64,000 bases of DNA, from positions 47,838,618 to 47,902,617 of the forward strand of contig NC_087067.1 in NCBI RefSeq assembly GCF_963678635.1, read 5' to 3'. A program made the translations under genes and the position numbers. The stretch comes from Symsagittifera roscoffensis (Eukaryota; Xenacoelomorpha; Acoela; Convolutidae). Below, in pieces: positions 10,201-19,864 of this stretch (positions are counted from its first letter, which is position 1; every line of letters begins with the position of its first letter). The notes beneath the pieces are model-generated. The model was not told the DNA's origin. It was given only the letters and a program-made list of their open reading frames with translations, and ran no database searches.

Positions 10201-11294
10201 CAGAATTCATAAATAATGAAATCATCACACTATGTCATCTATATAACATCAAACACAAACCACGTACATCTCACGCACCTTGGACAAACGGCTTAGTCGA
10301 AGGTATGAACCGTTCATTACAAGAATACCTCAGATGTATCATCAACGGAAATGATACAAAATATACCGAATGGTCAGCAGATGTAAAACTATTTCCCTTA
10401 GCATAAAATTCACAAATCACGACAACTTTAGGAATGTCACCATATGAAATGGTTTTTAACCAAAAGCCACGCAAACCAATAATGTTTACAGCAAACTCTC
10501 ACAAAAACGCACAAGGTTATTGTCAACCAAATAAAGACTCAATTTGTTATAACCTACCATTACATACACACGATGAAGATCATTTTCATCACCCACAAAT
10601 TCTTAAATTAGCCTCCGGTACACACACCGAATGGATTTTAAACAGAGATAAAAAACACAATGAAATTTATCAAAAAGTAACAAAAAAGTTGTTACAAAGG
10701 CAAAATATTAATGAACAAATAAATTCACGCTTTACACCAGCCTCCGATTTAAAAATTGGAACATTTGTTCTAATACCCAATTTTAATACTCAAAAAGGAA
10801 TTTCAAAAAAATTACAACCCCTTCGTAAAGGACCATACCAAATAATTACAAAACCCACTGATGTCACATATAAAATCACCGACTCAGACAAAAAAGAAAT
10901 CGTTCAACACCGAAATAACCTATTACCTTATTATCCAAAAGAATACGCACTCCGAGAACTAACTCAATTATATTCTTTTACAGGTTTAAAAGTTATTCAA
11001 AATGACCCACATACGGAAAATACAACAAAGGAACAAAATGATATTCACCTCGGAAATCAAAATACAAAATCAAACACCACGAAAAACAATACAAAAAATC
11101 TAGATCAAAATACATCTCAAAAAGAAAGAAAAAATAGAAAAATGACAGAACAAATAATACCCCAAGAACAAATCGACAAATCAGAGCATAGAGAGTCTTC
11201 ACGACTTAGAAATCAACCACGTAAAAAAAATTATAAATTATTCATCCCACAATCTAAAATATTAAAGAAAGTTGAATTTCAAAAACAACTTTAA
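7242..11294 (+). pseudogene. pol: Pol: reverse transcriptase, RNase H, integrase (one in-frame stop)
   Basis: RT spans roughly residues 190-400: LDARYLN, TTADMNSAYNQ with the first catalytic Asp, and YLDDV near 340 with the Asp pair. RNase H follows (about 483-610) with its acidic residues in YAMCDASN, LMREC, FTDHKP and PDTLSR. The integrase zinc domain has HTQNIKGH and CNDCIVC. The integrase core has Asp in SFDTKGP, Asp 984 in TDNGTEF and Glu 1020 in VEGMNRS, giving DD35E spacing. A TAA at 10404-10406 stops the frame at residue 1054, after all catalytic residues. The same phase then stays open from 10407 to 11294, carrying the rest of integrase, a GPY/F-type module (RKGPYQII near 10827) and a Lys/Asn-rich tail. 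The stop is most simply a point nonsense mutation. The domain order is Ty3/gypsy. Confidence 0.92.
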
Positions 11295-11887
11295 TTCTAC
11301 ATTTAATAATCTTTGCACCTCTGAAACATTTTACACTTTCATTTTTCGAAATAACATGCTGACAAACACGCAGCAATTCTAGTTCATAATTAGCCAATAG
11401 GATTCATCCAATCCGTCACCTTCTCTAACTCTAACACAAACCAACTAGACGAACGATATTAAACTCCAGGCATATCTATAACTATAACTTTACGACCTCC
11501 AGGTCAAAAATAAGCAAACCACTCCAACTTGACAACTAAAATAAATATCACCATAATATCATAACCCTCCCTTATCTAATAAACCAAAAATCAACAATAT
11601 TTCCCCAACTCAGACCTCAAATACCCCCAAAACAAATCTATTAAATTAGCCTAAAGTAAAAGAACGACCATTTTAATTAGCCTAAAGTATAAAAATCTCA
11701 AAAATACCCCAGATCATTTGACAAATGAAAATAAAGACAAAGAAGACCTCCCGATCACCATAAAAATTGCCCCCAACAATTTTTCACAAAACTCAACCCA
11801 CTTGTCAAAAAACCAATAAATAATCCGACCACACTTAAAAATTGCCCCAAACAACAAAAAATATTCGATCAAGAAGTCATTTCTTAA
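11295..11887 (+). other. Intergenic stretch of the giant element
   Basis: No gene recognised. It has short direct repeats: TTAGCCTAAAGTA near 11645 and 11679, and AAAATTGCCCC near 11763 and 11838. Being between pol and the small membrane ORFs, it may hold the control region of a separate 3' transcript. Confidence 0.35.
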
Positions 11888-12118
11888 ATGCTCTTCTATC
11901 AAACAGTCACAAAAATTATCACAAACCTCAAACAATTTTTTACGATACTTGAAACTTTCATAATATTTCTTTTTGATATCCTTGAATCTTTTCTAATAAT
12001 CTTTATCATTCTTTGTAATGTTTTTTTAATTTTCTACACTATATTCGAACTATTTCTCCAACTTTCGAAAACCCTTGATTATATCCACAGGTACGATTCA
12101 TACAACTTGTCTAAATGA
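11888..12118 (+). CDS. Tiny membrane protein A (76 aa), unknown
   Basis: A short frame whose middle (about residues 17-58) is almost wholly Phe, Ile, Leu and other non-polar residues, broken by Glu at helix ends, as expected of one or two transmembrane helices. The ends are polar and Lys/Asp-containing. There is no signal-peptide cleavage motif. Its stop overlaps the ATG of the next small frame as ATGA (12115-12118), so both could be made from one mRNA by stop-start coupling. Size and hydrophobicity recall viroporin-like proteins, but AT-rich DNA easily yields Phe/Ile-rich frames, so coding status is not proven. Confidence 0.45.
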   Translation: MLFYQTVTKIITNLKQFFTILETFIIFLFDILESFLIIFIILCNVFLIFYTIFELFLQLSKTLDYIHRYDSYNLSK

Positions 12119-12303
12119 TACGAACTATTTTCAGTAGAACTGATATTTTTTTACTATTTGTAATTTTCATAACATTTCTATCATCCCTCATTTTGACCAT
12201 ATGTAAATGTATAAAGAAAGCAATCATCACATTCGCTCTAGCATCAATCCTCCTAATTCTTTTTTTAGAAGAATATTATAATAAACATAAACTTTTTCAC
12301 TAA
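12115..12303 (+). CDS. Tiny membrane protein B (62 aa), unknown
   Basis: It starts in the ATGA overlap with the preceding small frame. Two hydrophobic stretches are visible: about residues 12-29 (FLLFVIFITFLSSLILTI) and 36-51 (AIITFALASILLILFL), separated by a short basic loop CKCIKKA that has two Cys. This is a helical hairpin layout, with a short Lys/His-containing tail. The family is not recognised. Paired with the frame before it, it could be a membrane-acting accessory gene of the element; the coupled start supports a real pair, but the evidence is composition only. Confidence 0.45.
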   Translation: MIRTIFSRTDIFLLFVIFITFLSSLILTICKCIKKAIITFALASILLILFLEEYYNKHKLFH

Positions 12304-12311
12304 AAGAATAG

Positions 12312-13445
12312 ACCAAAAAACTATCAAAAATTGCTACCCAACAGTCACAAAATCAGTCTTCACCGACATCATCCCAAGATAACCCAACAACACCTTCAAC
12401 TACTCAAAATCCTCAAACATCTACACGAATTTCCTTTCAAGATAACCCATACACTTTTGAAGAACGACATGCTCGTTTATCAGAACCACTAGAACCAGTT
12501 CAATGACAATCACCTCTAAGCGAACCAACATATAACTTATACCCAACACTACCACAAGAATTAAGTAGAATAAGAAATCCTAGTCAAAACCAAAATACAG
12601 TCGAAATAAATAGACAAATTATACATCCTCGACGAAACAGAAAATTTCAAACTCCCCGAGTTCATTTTGATATACCTCAATCCCCATCACAAAACACTCC
12701 AGAAAACCCCATTGGTATATTACCAGAAACCCCTACGCTTCTTTCACAACGTAGCACCTCAAGCCTACCATCAGATTACTTAGGTTCAACACCAACATCT
12801 GAACAAATACGTGAAAATCCCTTTAACCCCCCAAACCAGGCATCACGAATACCATATTGGACAACACATTCATTTACACAAGGTGAACTAAATTTAGTCA
12901 ATGATCCAATAGATATTTCTACGGATACAACAACATCCTCATCACTACCAGAAACATTATCACTGCCATCAACACCATCAATAAGCCAGATTTCACCACC
13001 ACCTTTTAACTTAAATTTTCCAAATAATCTCGACGCCAGATATCGAGAACAATCATCAACAAATATCCCTTTAAGACTAGATTGGAATACATTTACAGCC
13101 CCTCCACCATTATTTGGACAACATCTAGAAAGTAATCGCCTTCACAACTGGGCACTTAATAGATTACAATACCGACAAGACATTCACGACGATATCCGTG
13201 ATCACAATATCCAAATACTCCAACAAAACAGTTTACAACTAAAGTTTGAAATCACAGTTAAATTAAACAATATTACTCAACATCCCTACCCATTAAATCC
13301 ACCAAACATAACAGCTCAATCACTACCACCACCATTTATAACCACTGAAGTAATATATAAATACGACAGATATACCAAAAAGACAATTGGTTACATCACA
13401 TTTTATAACCCATACTCAGGATTATCATACACATGTATATTCTAA
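12312..13445 (+). pseudogene. Pro/Ser/Thr-rich reading frame without ATG, one internal stop
   Basis: This phase is open from 12312 to 13445 except for a TGA at 12504-12506. The first two thirds are rich in Pro, Ser, Thr, Gln and Asn (for example ETLSLPSTPSISQISPPPF). The last ~120 residues look folded, with Trp, charged residues and IGYITFYNPYSGLSY near the end. It ends 13 nt inside env. No ATG lies before the TGA, so it either uses a spliced upstream exon (acceptor-like AG sites at about 12305 and 12343) or is a decayed gene. Codon use matches the neighbouring frames. No family is recognised. Overall layout (P/S/T-rich front, folded back) is like the post-env protein, though I see no clear sequence similarity. 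Confidence 0.55.
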
Positions 13446-16050
13446 AATTATTAATTTTTTTCCAACTCCTTTTTCTAGTAATCTCAAATCATAACATAAA
13501 CCCTTCTCCCCGCACAGGACCCCAAGATTTACTAGTAACACATTACGATTGTGAAGAAAACGAACAAAAAACACTACACAAGTATGCAATAAATCAAGTA
13601 TCACAATGCGAAACAGAACCCCAAGCCATAGAAACTACAAATGTAATAGCAACACTTTATTCAAAAGCCCGAGCAACTACAGTTATAGGATATAAATTCA
13701 CAGCAACATTTTCTGAAAAGAAAGTACATTGTTCACAAGTCTCAAACGGAAATAAAAACCGACTTGACCATGAATCATTCTACCAGAGTAATATAGAACG
13801 ACTTTTACATCTCAATCCCGAAGATTGTAAAAACGAGTTACTCCGACTAAATATCACAAAAATAAAAACACAGATAGAAAGTTAGTCTCTTTCCAAGTTT
13901 TTTCAGATTCTGTACATCAAGCAGAACTTGAAAGATATCAAGGACATATAAAATTAGATGAAAAATACCCATATAACGGCGCACACGGACGATTAACCTA
14001 TGACATACACGATAAACACTGGATACCACACATTGGTATAAATGACCCATCAAACTGCAAAGCAGACACAAAAAATAAAGGATACCAAGAAATAATGTTT
14101 TTCGATTGGAAAATACAACTCAAAAAAATACAACTCACACGAGATTTATCAGACAACACAATGATCTATCAAGGAATTAGATTACCTTGTAAAAACGACC
14201 AAGGTTATTGCGACCCTACAACAAGAACACAAGCAACAATTGTTTGGTTCCCCGAAGACACATGTACAACATTTCAAGTAGCAAAAATACACGCTCGTAT
14301 GATAAAATTTCACGAAAAATATTTTATACAATCAATACCATATGAACAAGTAAATCCATTACGAAAAATAAGTTCTAATTTCCGAAACATTCAAAATATA
14401 GAAAATAAATTAACACGTTTTCAAATATATCAAGAGACAGAACTTGCATGTAAATACAGAAACCCACTTCACAAAACACAATACTCTGAAATATTAGTTG
14501 AATACGAAAATGGATTCGACATGACCACTGGAAAAATAAAAGTCGACCCATACGCCACAAGTCATCCTCCAAATGAAGGAACATCATATATACCAGTTCA
14601 TTTTCAAAAGAATACAGGTCAACCTGGTGGACATTTAAAGCCCCAAGACGATCAAAGCACACGTTTACAAGAACTATCACTAATGAATAGTACATATTTC
14701 GGTAATATCCACTATGATATTCATTTAGATATGAAACTAGACTACACAATTAGCCGAATTTTTCAAGAAATGTCACTCTCCGAATTAGAAACACTACACC
14801 AACTATGCGAATTGGAAAGAACACAAATATTACAATCACTTGCACTAGCAGTATTAAAAATACCGTACGCAGGATATTTACTATCAGGAAATAGATCAAA
14901 TTTTTTAGACTATGAAGGAAACATCTTATGGTTTTATACTTGTACTAAAAAAGTATCACCACTATACGTTTTTGAAGACAAACGATGCTATAAAAGAATC
15001 CCTATCTTTTATAAGAACAAAGTACATTTCGTTGACACACTTTCACGAAGAACCTATTTCTGGGATACCGCAGTCCCATGTGGATCAGAAAATAGCCACA
15101 ATGTAGTACAACTAAACCCTGATGAAGATAAATATTACCTTCTCACCCCATATCCCACATTTATGCAATCACTCAAAAAATTTTCACCAGAAAGCATTCG
15201 CGCTATTGCTCGAAACCCAAATATAGACTTACAATCAATAGGAATATATTCAAAGTCAGATATTCAACATCACATTCGAACACAACAATTCCAAGAATTA
15301 TTAACACAAATGGACACTATACAAAGACAATCAATTGACCAAAACTTACGCAAACTTGCAGAAACCGCAGGATTTGCAGACATCTATACGCAAGACTATA
15401 GCGGATATTTTAAAGACATCAAAGATTATATATATCTAAACGGTGAAAAATACCGTCCCCAAGATATATCACCTATCAATATTTTTAGCTTTGTTACACT
15501 CAAAAATGAAATTCTTGATTTTCTAGGATGGCCCTATTACATCTTAGAAAAATTGACTATTTTATACGCAATGTTTAACTTTATTGGATTTCTTTTCTCA
15601 CTCTTAAAAGGAATCTACAACACATGTGCTATACACACACAAGTAAACAGACAAGCAAGCGTAGCACGCATACTCTTTGCAGGATTTTTTGGAATCTTTT
15701 CTACATCTATAAACAAAATTCTTTTAGACGCACAAATAAAAGAATATAACACAAAAATAGCAACAAGACAGAACACATACGACGAAGAACATAACAATGT
15801 AGACACAACACCAACAGCACCACATTTACCAGCCCTACCACATAACCATCCATTATCCCTAGTCCCACGTAATTTTCGAACTTTAGCCATAACACATAAT
15901 CCCAATTTTAGACCAACCATATCACAAAGTCCCATCCAACATATAATGCCACACCACTCACAAGATGAAAATACTTATGAACAAATTATAGAACAACCCC
16001 ATACCACCGCTTTTCAGTCTCAAAATAATAATTTTTTTAGCCCACGATGA
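13433..16050 (+). pseudogene. env: Envelope-like glycoprotein (one frameshift)
   Basis: The first part (13433-13885) starts with a signal peptide (MYILKLLIFFQLLFLVIS) and continues as a Cys-containing ectodomain. The phase ends in TAG at 13883-13885, but coding similarity continues one phase lower through 14095 to the TGA at 16048-16050, so one frameshift lies in the A-rich stretch near 13860-13870. The ectodomain has several spaced Cys and N-X-S/T sites (NRS, NST). A transmembrane segment lies near 15525-15620 (YAMFNFIGFLFSLL), followed by a cytoplasmic tail of about 140 residues. The Cys-rich layout recalls arthropod negative-strand RNA virus type glycoproteins (chuvirus-like group) captured by retroelements; this is family-level inference. 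A diverged copy sits at 28798. The break is described only; no repaired form is given. Confidence 0.75.
16032..16040 (+). promoter_or_regulatory. Candidate 3' splice site before the post-env ORF
   Basis: TTTTTTTAG ends 6 nt before the ATG at 16047. The decayed relative near 29.7 kb also has CTTTTTAG just before its matching ATG, so the site is kept. It could give a spliced mRNA for the post-env protein. Confidence 0.4.
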
Positions 16051-17855
16051 GCCGACAACTTGGATCCCTACACCGATCAAATTCCCATCCAACCAACCTC
16101 ACCACTCCAATCCAAATAATACCACTTTTTGCTTTTCCGCCAACCGATTTCCCCACCAGTAATGTAACATCCGGCATGAATTCCGATACTAATTCACACA
16201 TCTCAGTTTTATACTCCATCTCACAACTCAATAACCCGAATATTGAAACCCCCGATGAATTTACCGACTCTGAACCATCTCCATCAAATAATTTTCACAC
16301 CAACTCCTCAAATTTTTCTCAACCCCCTTTTCAACCCATACTACCAAATAACCCTGACCCAACCAATTCTACACCCTCTTATGCTTCCCAAGTCACTCCA
16401 ACATACTCCTCACTTCATTCCGACCAATCATCTCATTCTCCAGACACCCCCCGAATCTCCCCAGAACTAGATAATTTTATTACCCTACAACAACAACCCT
16501 ACCACCTTGACACCCCAACCATAAACCGAATTTCATCCACAATAGATTCATCCAACCCCCCTACCCCTACACCCTCTTCAGTTTATACCGAATCATTAGC
16601 ACCATCATCCACATCTACTGAATCTTCACTCAACACTAATAGAGCTTATCGTACTTTTAAAAGAAAGTTCCCCAACCATCCTTTCCCAGCGAAACCAGGA
16701 ACAGCCCGTGAATATATCAACCATCCAAAACACACTAACACAAAAGAATTTTTAGCTATCACCTTACCCTCATTTCCACAATACACCTTAAACACCCCTC
16801 ACGACACTAACGAAACACGTAACTTTGTAGACGAATACGTTTTAATGCCTACCCTTCCTTGGACCTCATATTATCATTTTACTAATCCCCTTTGCTTACC
16901 ATTATCTAATACTCACATCGATATAGAACGAAATAAGGACATGCTATATCGACTCACTACACCACTAACATCTAGACAATTTACCTACATTGGATATAAA
17001 AAATCACTAAAAACACACACTGCACCCCGAGCTAATGAATATACACTAGAATATTACGATCATAACATCATCAGAACTAACCAAGATCAATTCTTAGACG
17101 ACGATCGCTTCGCTAACCCACAAATCACCGAGACATTTTTCATTAAAACACCATATGTATTTACACTAAATATCTTCGATCGCAAGTTTGACCACATTAT
17201 TTCAGAAGCACTAACAGACACACAAGCCTACGAAAGTTTTAAAGAACGCTTCCAAATATTTTCACTAACCTTTCATTTCCTTGCACCACATGAAAGAGAT
17301 TTGCACTGCTCACACGATATTATGTTGCGCACTAAACAAACACACACATATACTTATTATCGTTTCATCCAAAATCACTTTGACCTACACACTCCCTCCA
17401 GACAACCACACCATCGTTTTCAATTCATCAATTCCAAATACACCTCACCATTCTTCCTTAACTTCACATATTGTATTAAAGATACTAACCTTCATGGTAT
17501 TCTTCGAAATTATGATCCCATAACCCAAATGTATATTTTTTGTCCAATCACCAAGACCTTCAACGCAGAAGAATCCCGACCCTTCCTTATCCCACACGAG
17601 TTTGTACAACCTATAGAAATCCCCATTTTAGAATTCATCCATAACACTAAATTCAATCACAAATTATATAATCTAATCCAAAACACACCTTATGAATTTG
17701 CAGTTGGCACTGAAGAACTAACCACCATTAAAGCACTTCAATTGCTTTGGCCACTGCTTCAAACTAAAAATATCATCCGCATTTTAGCTAAATTACTAAC
17801 AACTTCAGATCTCATCCACGACATCTTCCCCCACGGTTTCTTCCCCGACGACTAA
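16047..17855 (+). CDS. Post-env protein (602 aa), unknown
   Basis: An intact frame whose ATG overlaps the env stop as ATGA (16047-16050). Residues 1-210 are Pro/Ser/Thr-rich and look disordered. Residues about 215-602 have a folded-protein composition with many aromatic residues, His and charged residues (for example LPWTSYYHF, FIQNHFDLHTP, FEFAVGTEEL-like segments near the end). I see no signal peptide, membrane segment or zinc-binding pattern, and no known family. Its position after env is that of accessory genes in complex retroviruses, which is an analogy only. The degraded relative near 29.7 kb keeps the start of this gene right after env remnants. A strong splice donor begins 3 nt after the stop. 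Confidence 0.75.
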   Translation: MSRQLGSLHRSNSHPTNLTTPIQIIPLFAFPPTDFPTSNVTSGMNSDTNSHISVLYSISQLNNPNIETPDEFTDSEPSPSNNFHTNSSNFSQPPFQPILPNNPDPTNSTPSYASQVTPTYSSLHSDQSSHSPDTPRISPELDNFITLQQQPYHLDTPTINRISSTIDSSNPPTPTPSSVYTESLAPSSTSTESSLNTNRAYRTFKRKFPNHPFPAKPGTAREYINHPKHTNTKEFLAITLPSFPQYTLNTPHDTNETRNFVDEYVLMPTLPWTSYYHFTNPLCLPLSNTHIDIERNKDMLYRLTTPLTSRQFTYIGYKKSLKTHTAPRANEYTLEYYDHNIIRTNQDQFLDDDRFANPQITETFFIKTPYVFTLNIFDRKFDHIISEALTDTQAYESFKERFQIFSLTFHFLAPHERDLHCSHDIMLRTKQTHTYTYYRFIQNHFDLHTPSRQPHHRFQFINSKYTSPFFLNFTYCIKDTNLHGILRNYDPITQMYIFCPITKTFNAEESRPFLIPHEFVQPIEIPILEFIHNTKFNHKLYNLIQNTPYEFAVGTEELTTIKALQLLWPLLQTKNIIRILAKLLTTSDLIHDIFPHGFFPDD

Positions 17856-17858
17856 CAG

Positions 17859-17934
17859 GTAAGTATGAATTATACATATTACTAACTAATTTGAATATTA
17901 GAAACTCACCATTCTTTATCCATGTTTTCTTTAG
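17859..17934 (+). other. Predicted 76-bp intron in the 3' UTR of the post-env gene
   Basis: Donor CAG|GTAAGT, branch site TACTAAC at 17880-17886 and acceptor TTTTCTTTAG all match consensus. It starts 3 nt after the stop codon. The role is unclear; it may mark the mRNA for export or be a splice pair used with other sites. Confidence 0.5.
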
Positions 17935-19450
17935 AATTTTAGCCTTCATCCAACGATCATCTGAAAAATTCACAAAAGAAAAATAAAAAATAGCAAACTT
18001 CTTCAAAACTGTTTAAGAAATCCTATTAAATTTTTGCACCAACAATTGTATAAATATAATACCAATGCAGTAATTTAATCTATAAATTTTTCCCCCACAA
18101 GCAGTAAATCTAATAATGATGAAAATTTGTAACTTAATTTTCCCCAACAACTAGCAGTAAAATTGAAATTCTATGTAGTAAATTAATAAGAAGCAAATGC
18201 AGTACTAACCTTTTGATATTTCCATTCACTCGCACAAGAATTCTATCCAAACTCGCACAGCTCGCCCACGAAGAATTGTTTAAATAATGAATTTCAGTTT
18301 CAAGCTTTCACAACTCAACAACTCTAACATACGATAACAAGTTTCAAACTTTCCTTTAACCCGGTTGGAAAGGAATTATATACTAAACAAAACTAACCAA
18401 TGCAGCTTACTAAACACCACAACACATAGCATAACAGCATGACTAAGAAAAAGGAAACCAACGGTACCCAAACCGGATTAACCCAGTTTAAAACTGGATA
18501 ATTTATTCTTTTGAAGACTATTATAAAGTCTAAGAAAGAAATAATAAAACACAAAAAAGTCGAAAGACAAACCCATACCACAAACAATTTGATTTTTGAA
18601 AAAAGGACACAACCAACAAAACATAAGAAAAATCACAACAAACCCAACATAAAACGTTGTCACATAACAAGACCTCTCACAAAAACCGCATGCAATCATA
18701 CTCCCACTCCTGGCCTAACCCACCAGGAAGGACGTCCTGAGCATGCTCTATAGCCGGCCTAACCCACCGTGCTACATCCACGCTTTGTGACCACACTCCT
18801 ATTTTTAATAAAAGCTACTCAAGGGTGAGTAACTCTTCAAAATAACTGAACTAAAACAAAAAGCTTTTGTGAAAACAACTAACTAAAATCATAATTAAAA
18901 AATATTAAACTAATAAAAGTTTTATAAATGTAAATTACATTATGCAATACATAGATCAGAATACAACACCAAGGACGAACATCCAAAGACAAAACGACCT
19001 CACTACACTCGAGAAAGAATGGCCAACTACAATCAATATGCCGCTCACAATCACAACTCAAAGGATTTAGAGTACGACTTGACTTCGCAGAAAAGGACTT
19101 CATTGAACTAGACCAATGACCACCTCGATGTTCAAGTATACGCACAGATCCGAGTAACCAGGCATCCCCTCCACGCACAATCTCCACGCCATTCCTAGAC
19201 AAGATCAAAACACAAAGAAGTTCTCATCAATGAAACAGAAAAACCTGACATAGCCAAACATTCTGAAATCAGATTTGAGTTTGTTGCGAAAACCCAGTCG
19301 TTGTCTTGAGAAGACACAACGATTGAATCTGGGACTTCTCTAATAAGAAAACCCAGAAGAAATAAGATGTTCGCCAAATACCAACGTCCATCATCCATCC
19401 TTTGAATTGCAGAAAGACTATTCTAAAAAACTCTGTAAAACCCGGATGGG
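17935..19450 (+). other. 3' non-coding region of the giant element
   Basis: No convincing + strand gene. GCAGTAA-like heptamers recur five times in 18065-18215. CCAGTTT-A-AAACTGG near 18483 is a small inverted repeat. GCCTAACCCACC occurs twice (about 18713 and 18758). Base composition turns less AT-rich in 19000-19400, where a minus-strand candidate gene lies. Confidence 0.4.
18879..19398 (-). CDS. Possible antisense gene in the 3' region
   Basis: Two minus-strand frames abut: 19398-19195 (67 aa), with a signal-peptide-like start (YLANILFLLGFLI after MDDGRW), and 19208-18879 (109 aa), Cys-rich with a hydrophobic end. A 50-bp intron with donor CAG|GTTTTT and acceptor TTGTCTAG|G would sit near the end of the first frame. 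Antisense accessory genes exist in some retroviruses. The less AT-rich composition here may mean captured host DNA. No family recognised; it may be chance. Confidence 0.25.
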
Positions 19451-19860
19451 TGGAACCTGATCTAAACTACATTTTATGATTCGATAAATTAGATATTTTA
19501 CCAATGTAAAGTATTTAATATTAACCAATCATGATCCATCTGACTAACAATCCACTTATTTGTAAGTGCTGAAATTACTTGTAATTTCAGCACCAGAGAG
19601 ATTTGAATTTAACTTAGAAATTAGCTGAACTCTCCCGAGTACTTCAGCAGCCGCAATAAACCAGTATACCCTAGATCTATTGAGCCTAGCAGAGACTAGT
19701 TAAACAACCTGAGACTAGATAGTATAAGAGTAAGATTAGGATCGGTATTAGACTAAGAAGTTGCACGAATCTATCCGGCCGAAAATAAGATAGCGTGACG
19801 AGCAGACGGTGTACCCTATCCGAAATTACTCTATGAGTTATACACTTCGGTCCTAACTCA
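19451..19860 (+). repeat. 3' LTR of the giant element (410 bp)
   Basis: Same length and ends as the 5' LTR, with AATAAA at 19655-19660 that would serve 3' end formation. The bases before it (CCCGGATGGG) are only weakly purine-rich, so the polypurine tract is not typical. Confidence 0.95.
19566..19593. promoter_or_regulatory. Perfect hairpin in the 3' LTR
   Basis: Identical to the 13-bp-arm hairpin in the 5' LTR. It lies upstream of the AATAAA at 19655, so it would be part of the 3' end of element RNA if that signal is used. Confidence 0.6.
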
Positions 19861-19864
19861 GTAC
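19861..19864. repeat. Target site duplication, right (GTAC)
   Basis: GTAC directly follows the 3' LTR and matches the 4 bp before the 5' LTR. Confidence 0.85.

Larger units (their letters stand above)
945..19860 (+). mobile_element. Giant env-bearing Ty3/gypsy-type LTR retroelement (about 18.9 kb)
   Basis: The element is bounded by two 410-bp LTRs that start TG and end CA, flanked by a 4-bp target duplication GTAC. Order on the + strand: LTR, primer-binding site, ~1.2-kb leader, small ORF, basic ORF, gag-protease, RT-RNase H-integrase, two tiny membrane ORFs, P/S/T-rich frame, env, post-env ORF, ~1.6-kb 3' region, LTR. Protease before RT and integrase after RNase H is the Ty3/gypsy order, and a GPY/F-type module follows the integrase core. 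Usual gypsy elements are 5-9 kb, so the extra length comes from a huge gag, extra ORFs and long untranslated regions. LTRs differ at only 5 sites by eye, which implies a recent insertion. Three breaks (stop in integrase, stop in the P/S/T frame, frameshift in env) suggest this copy cannot move on its own. Confidence 0.93.
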
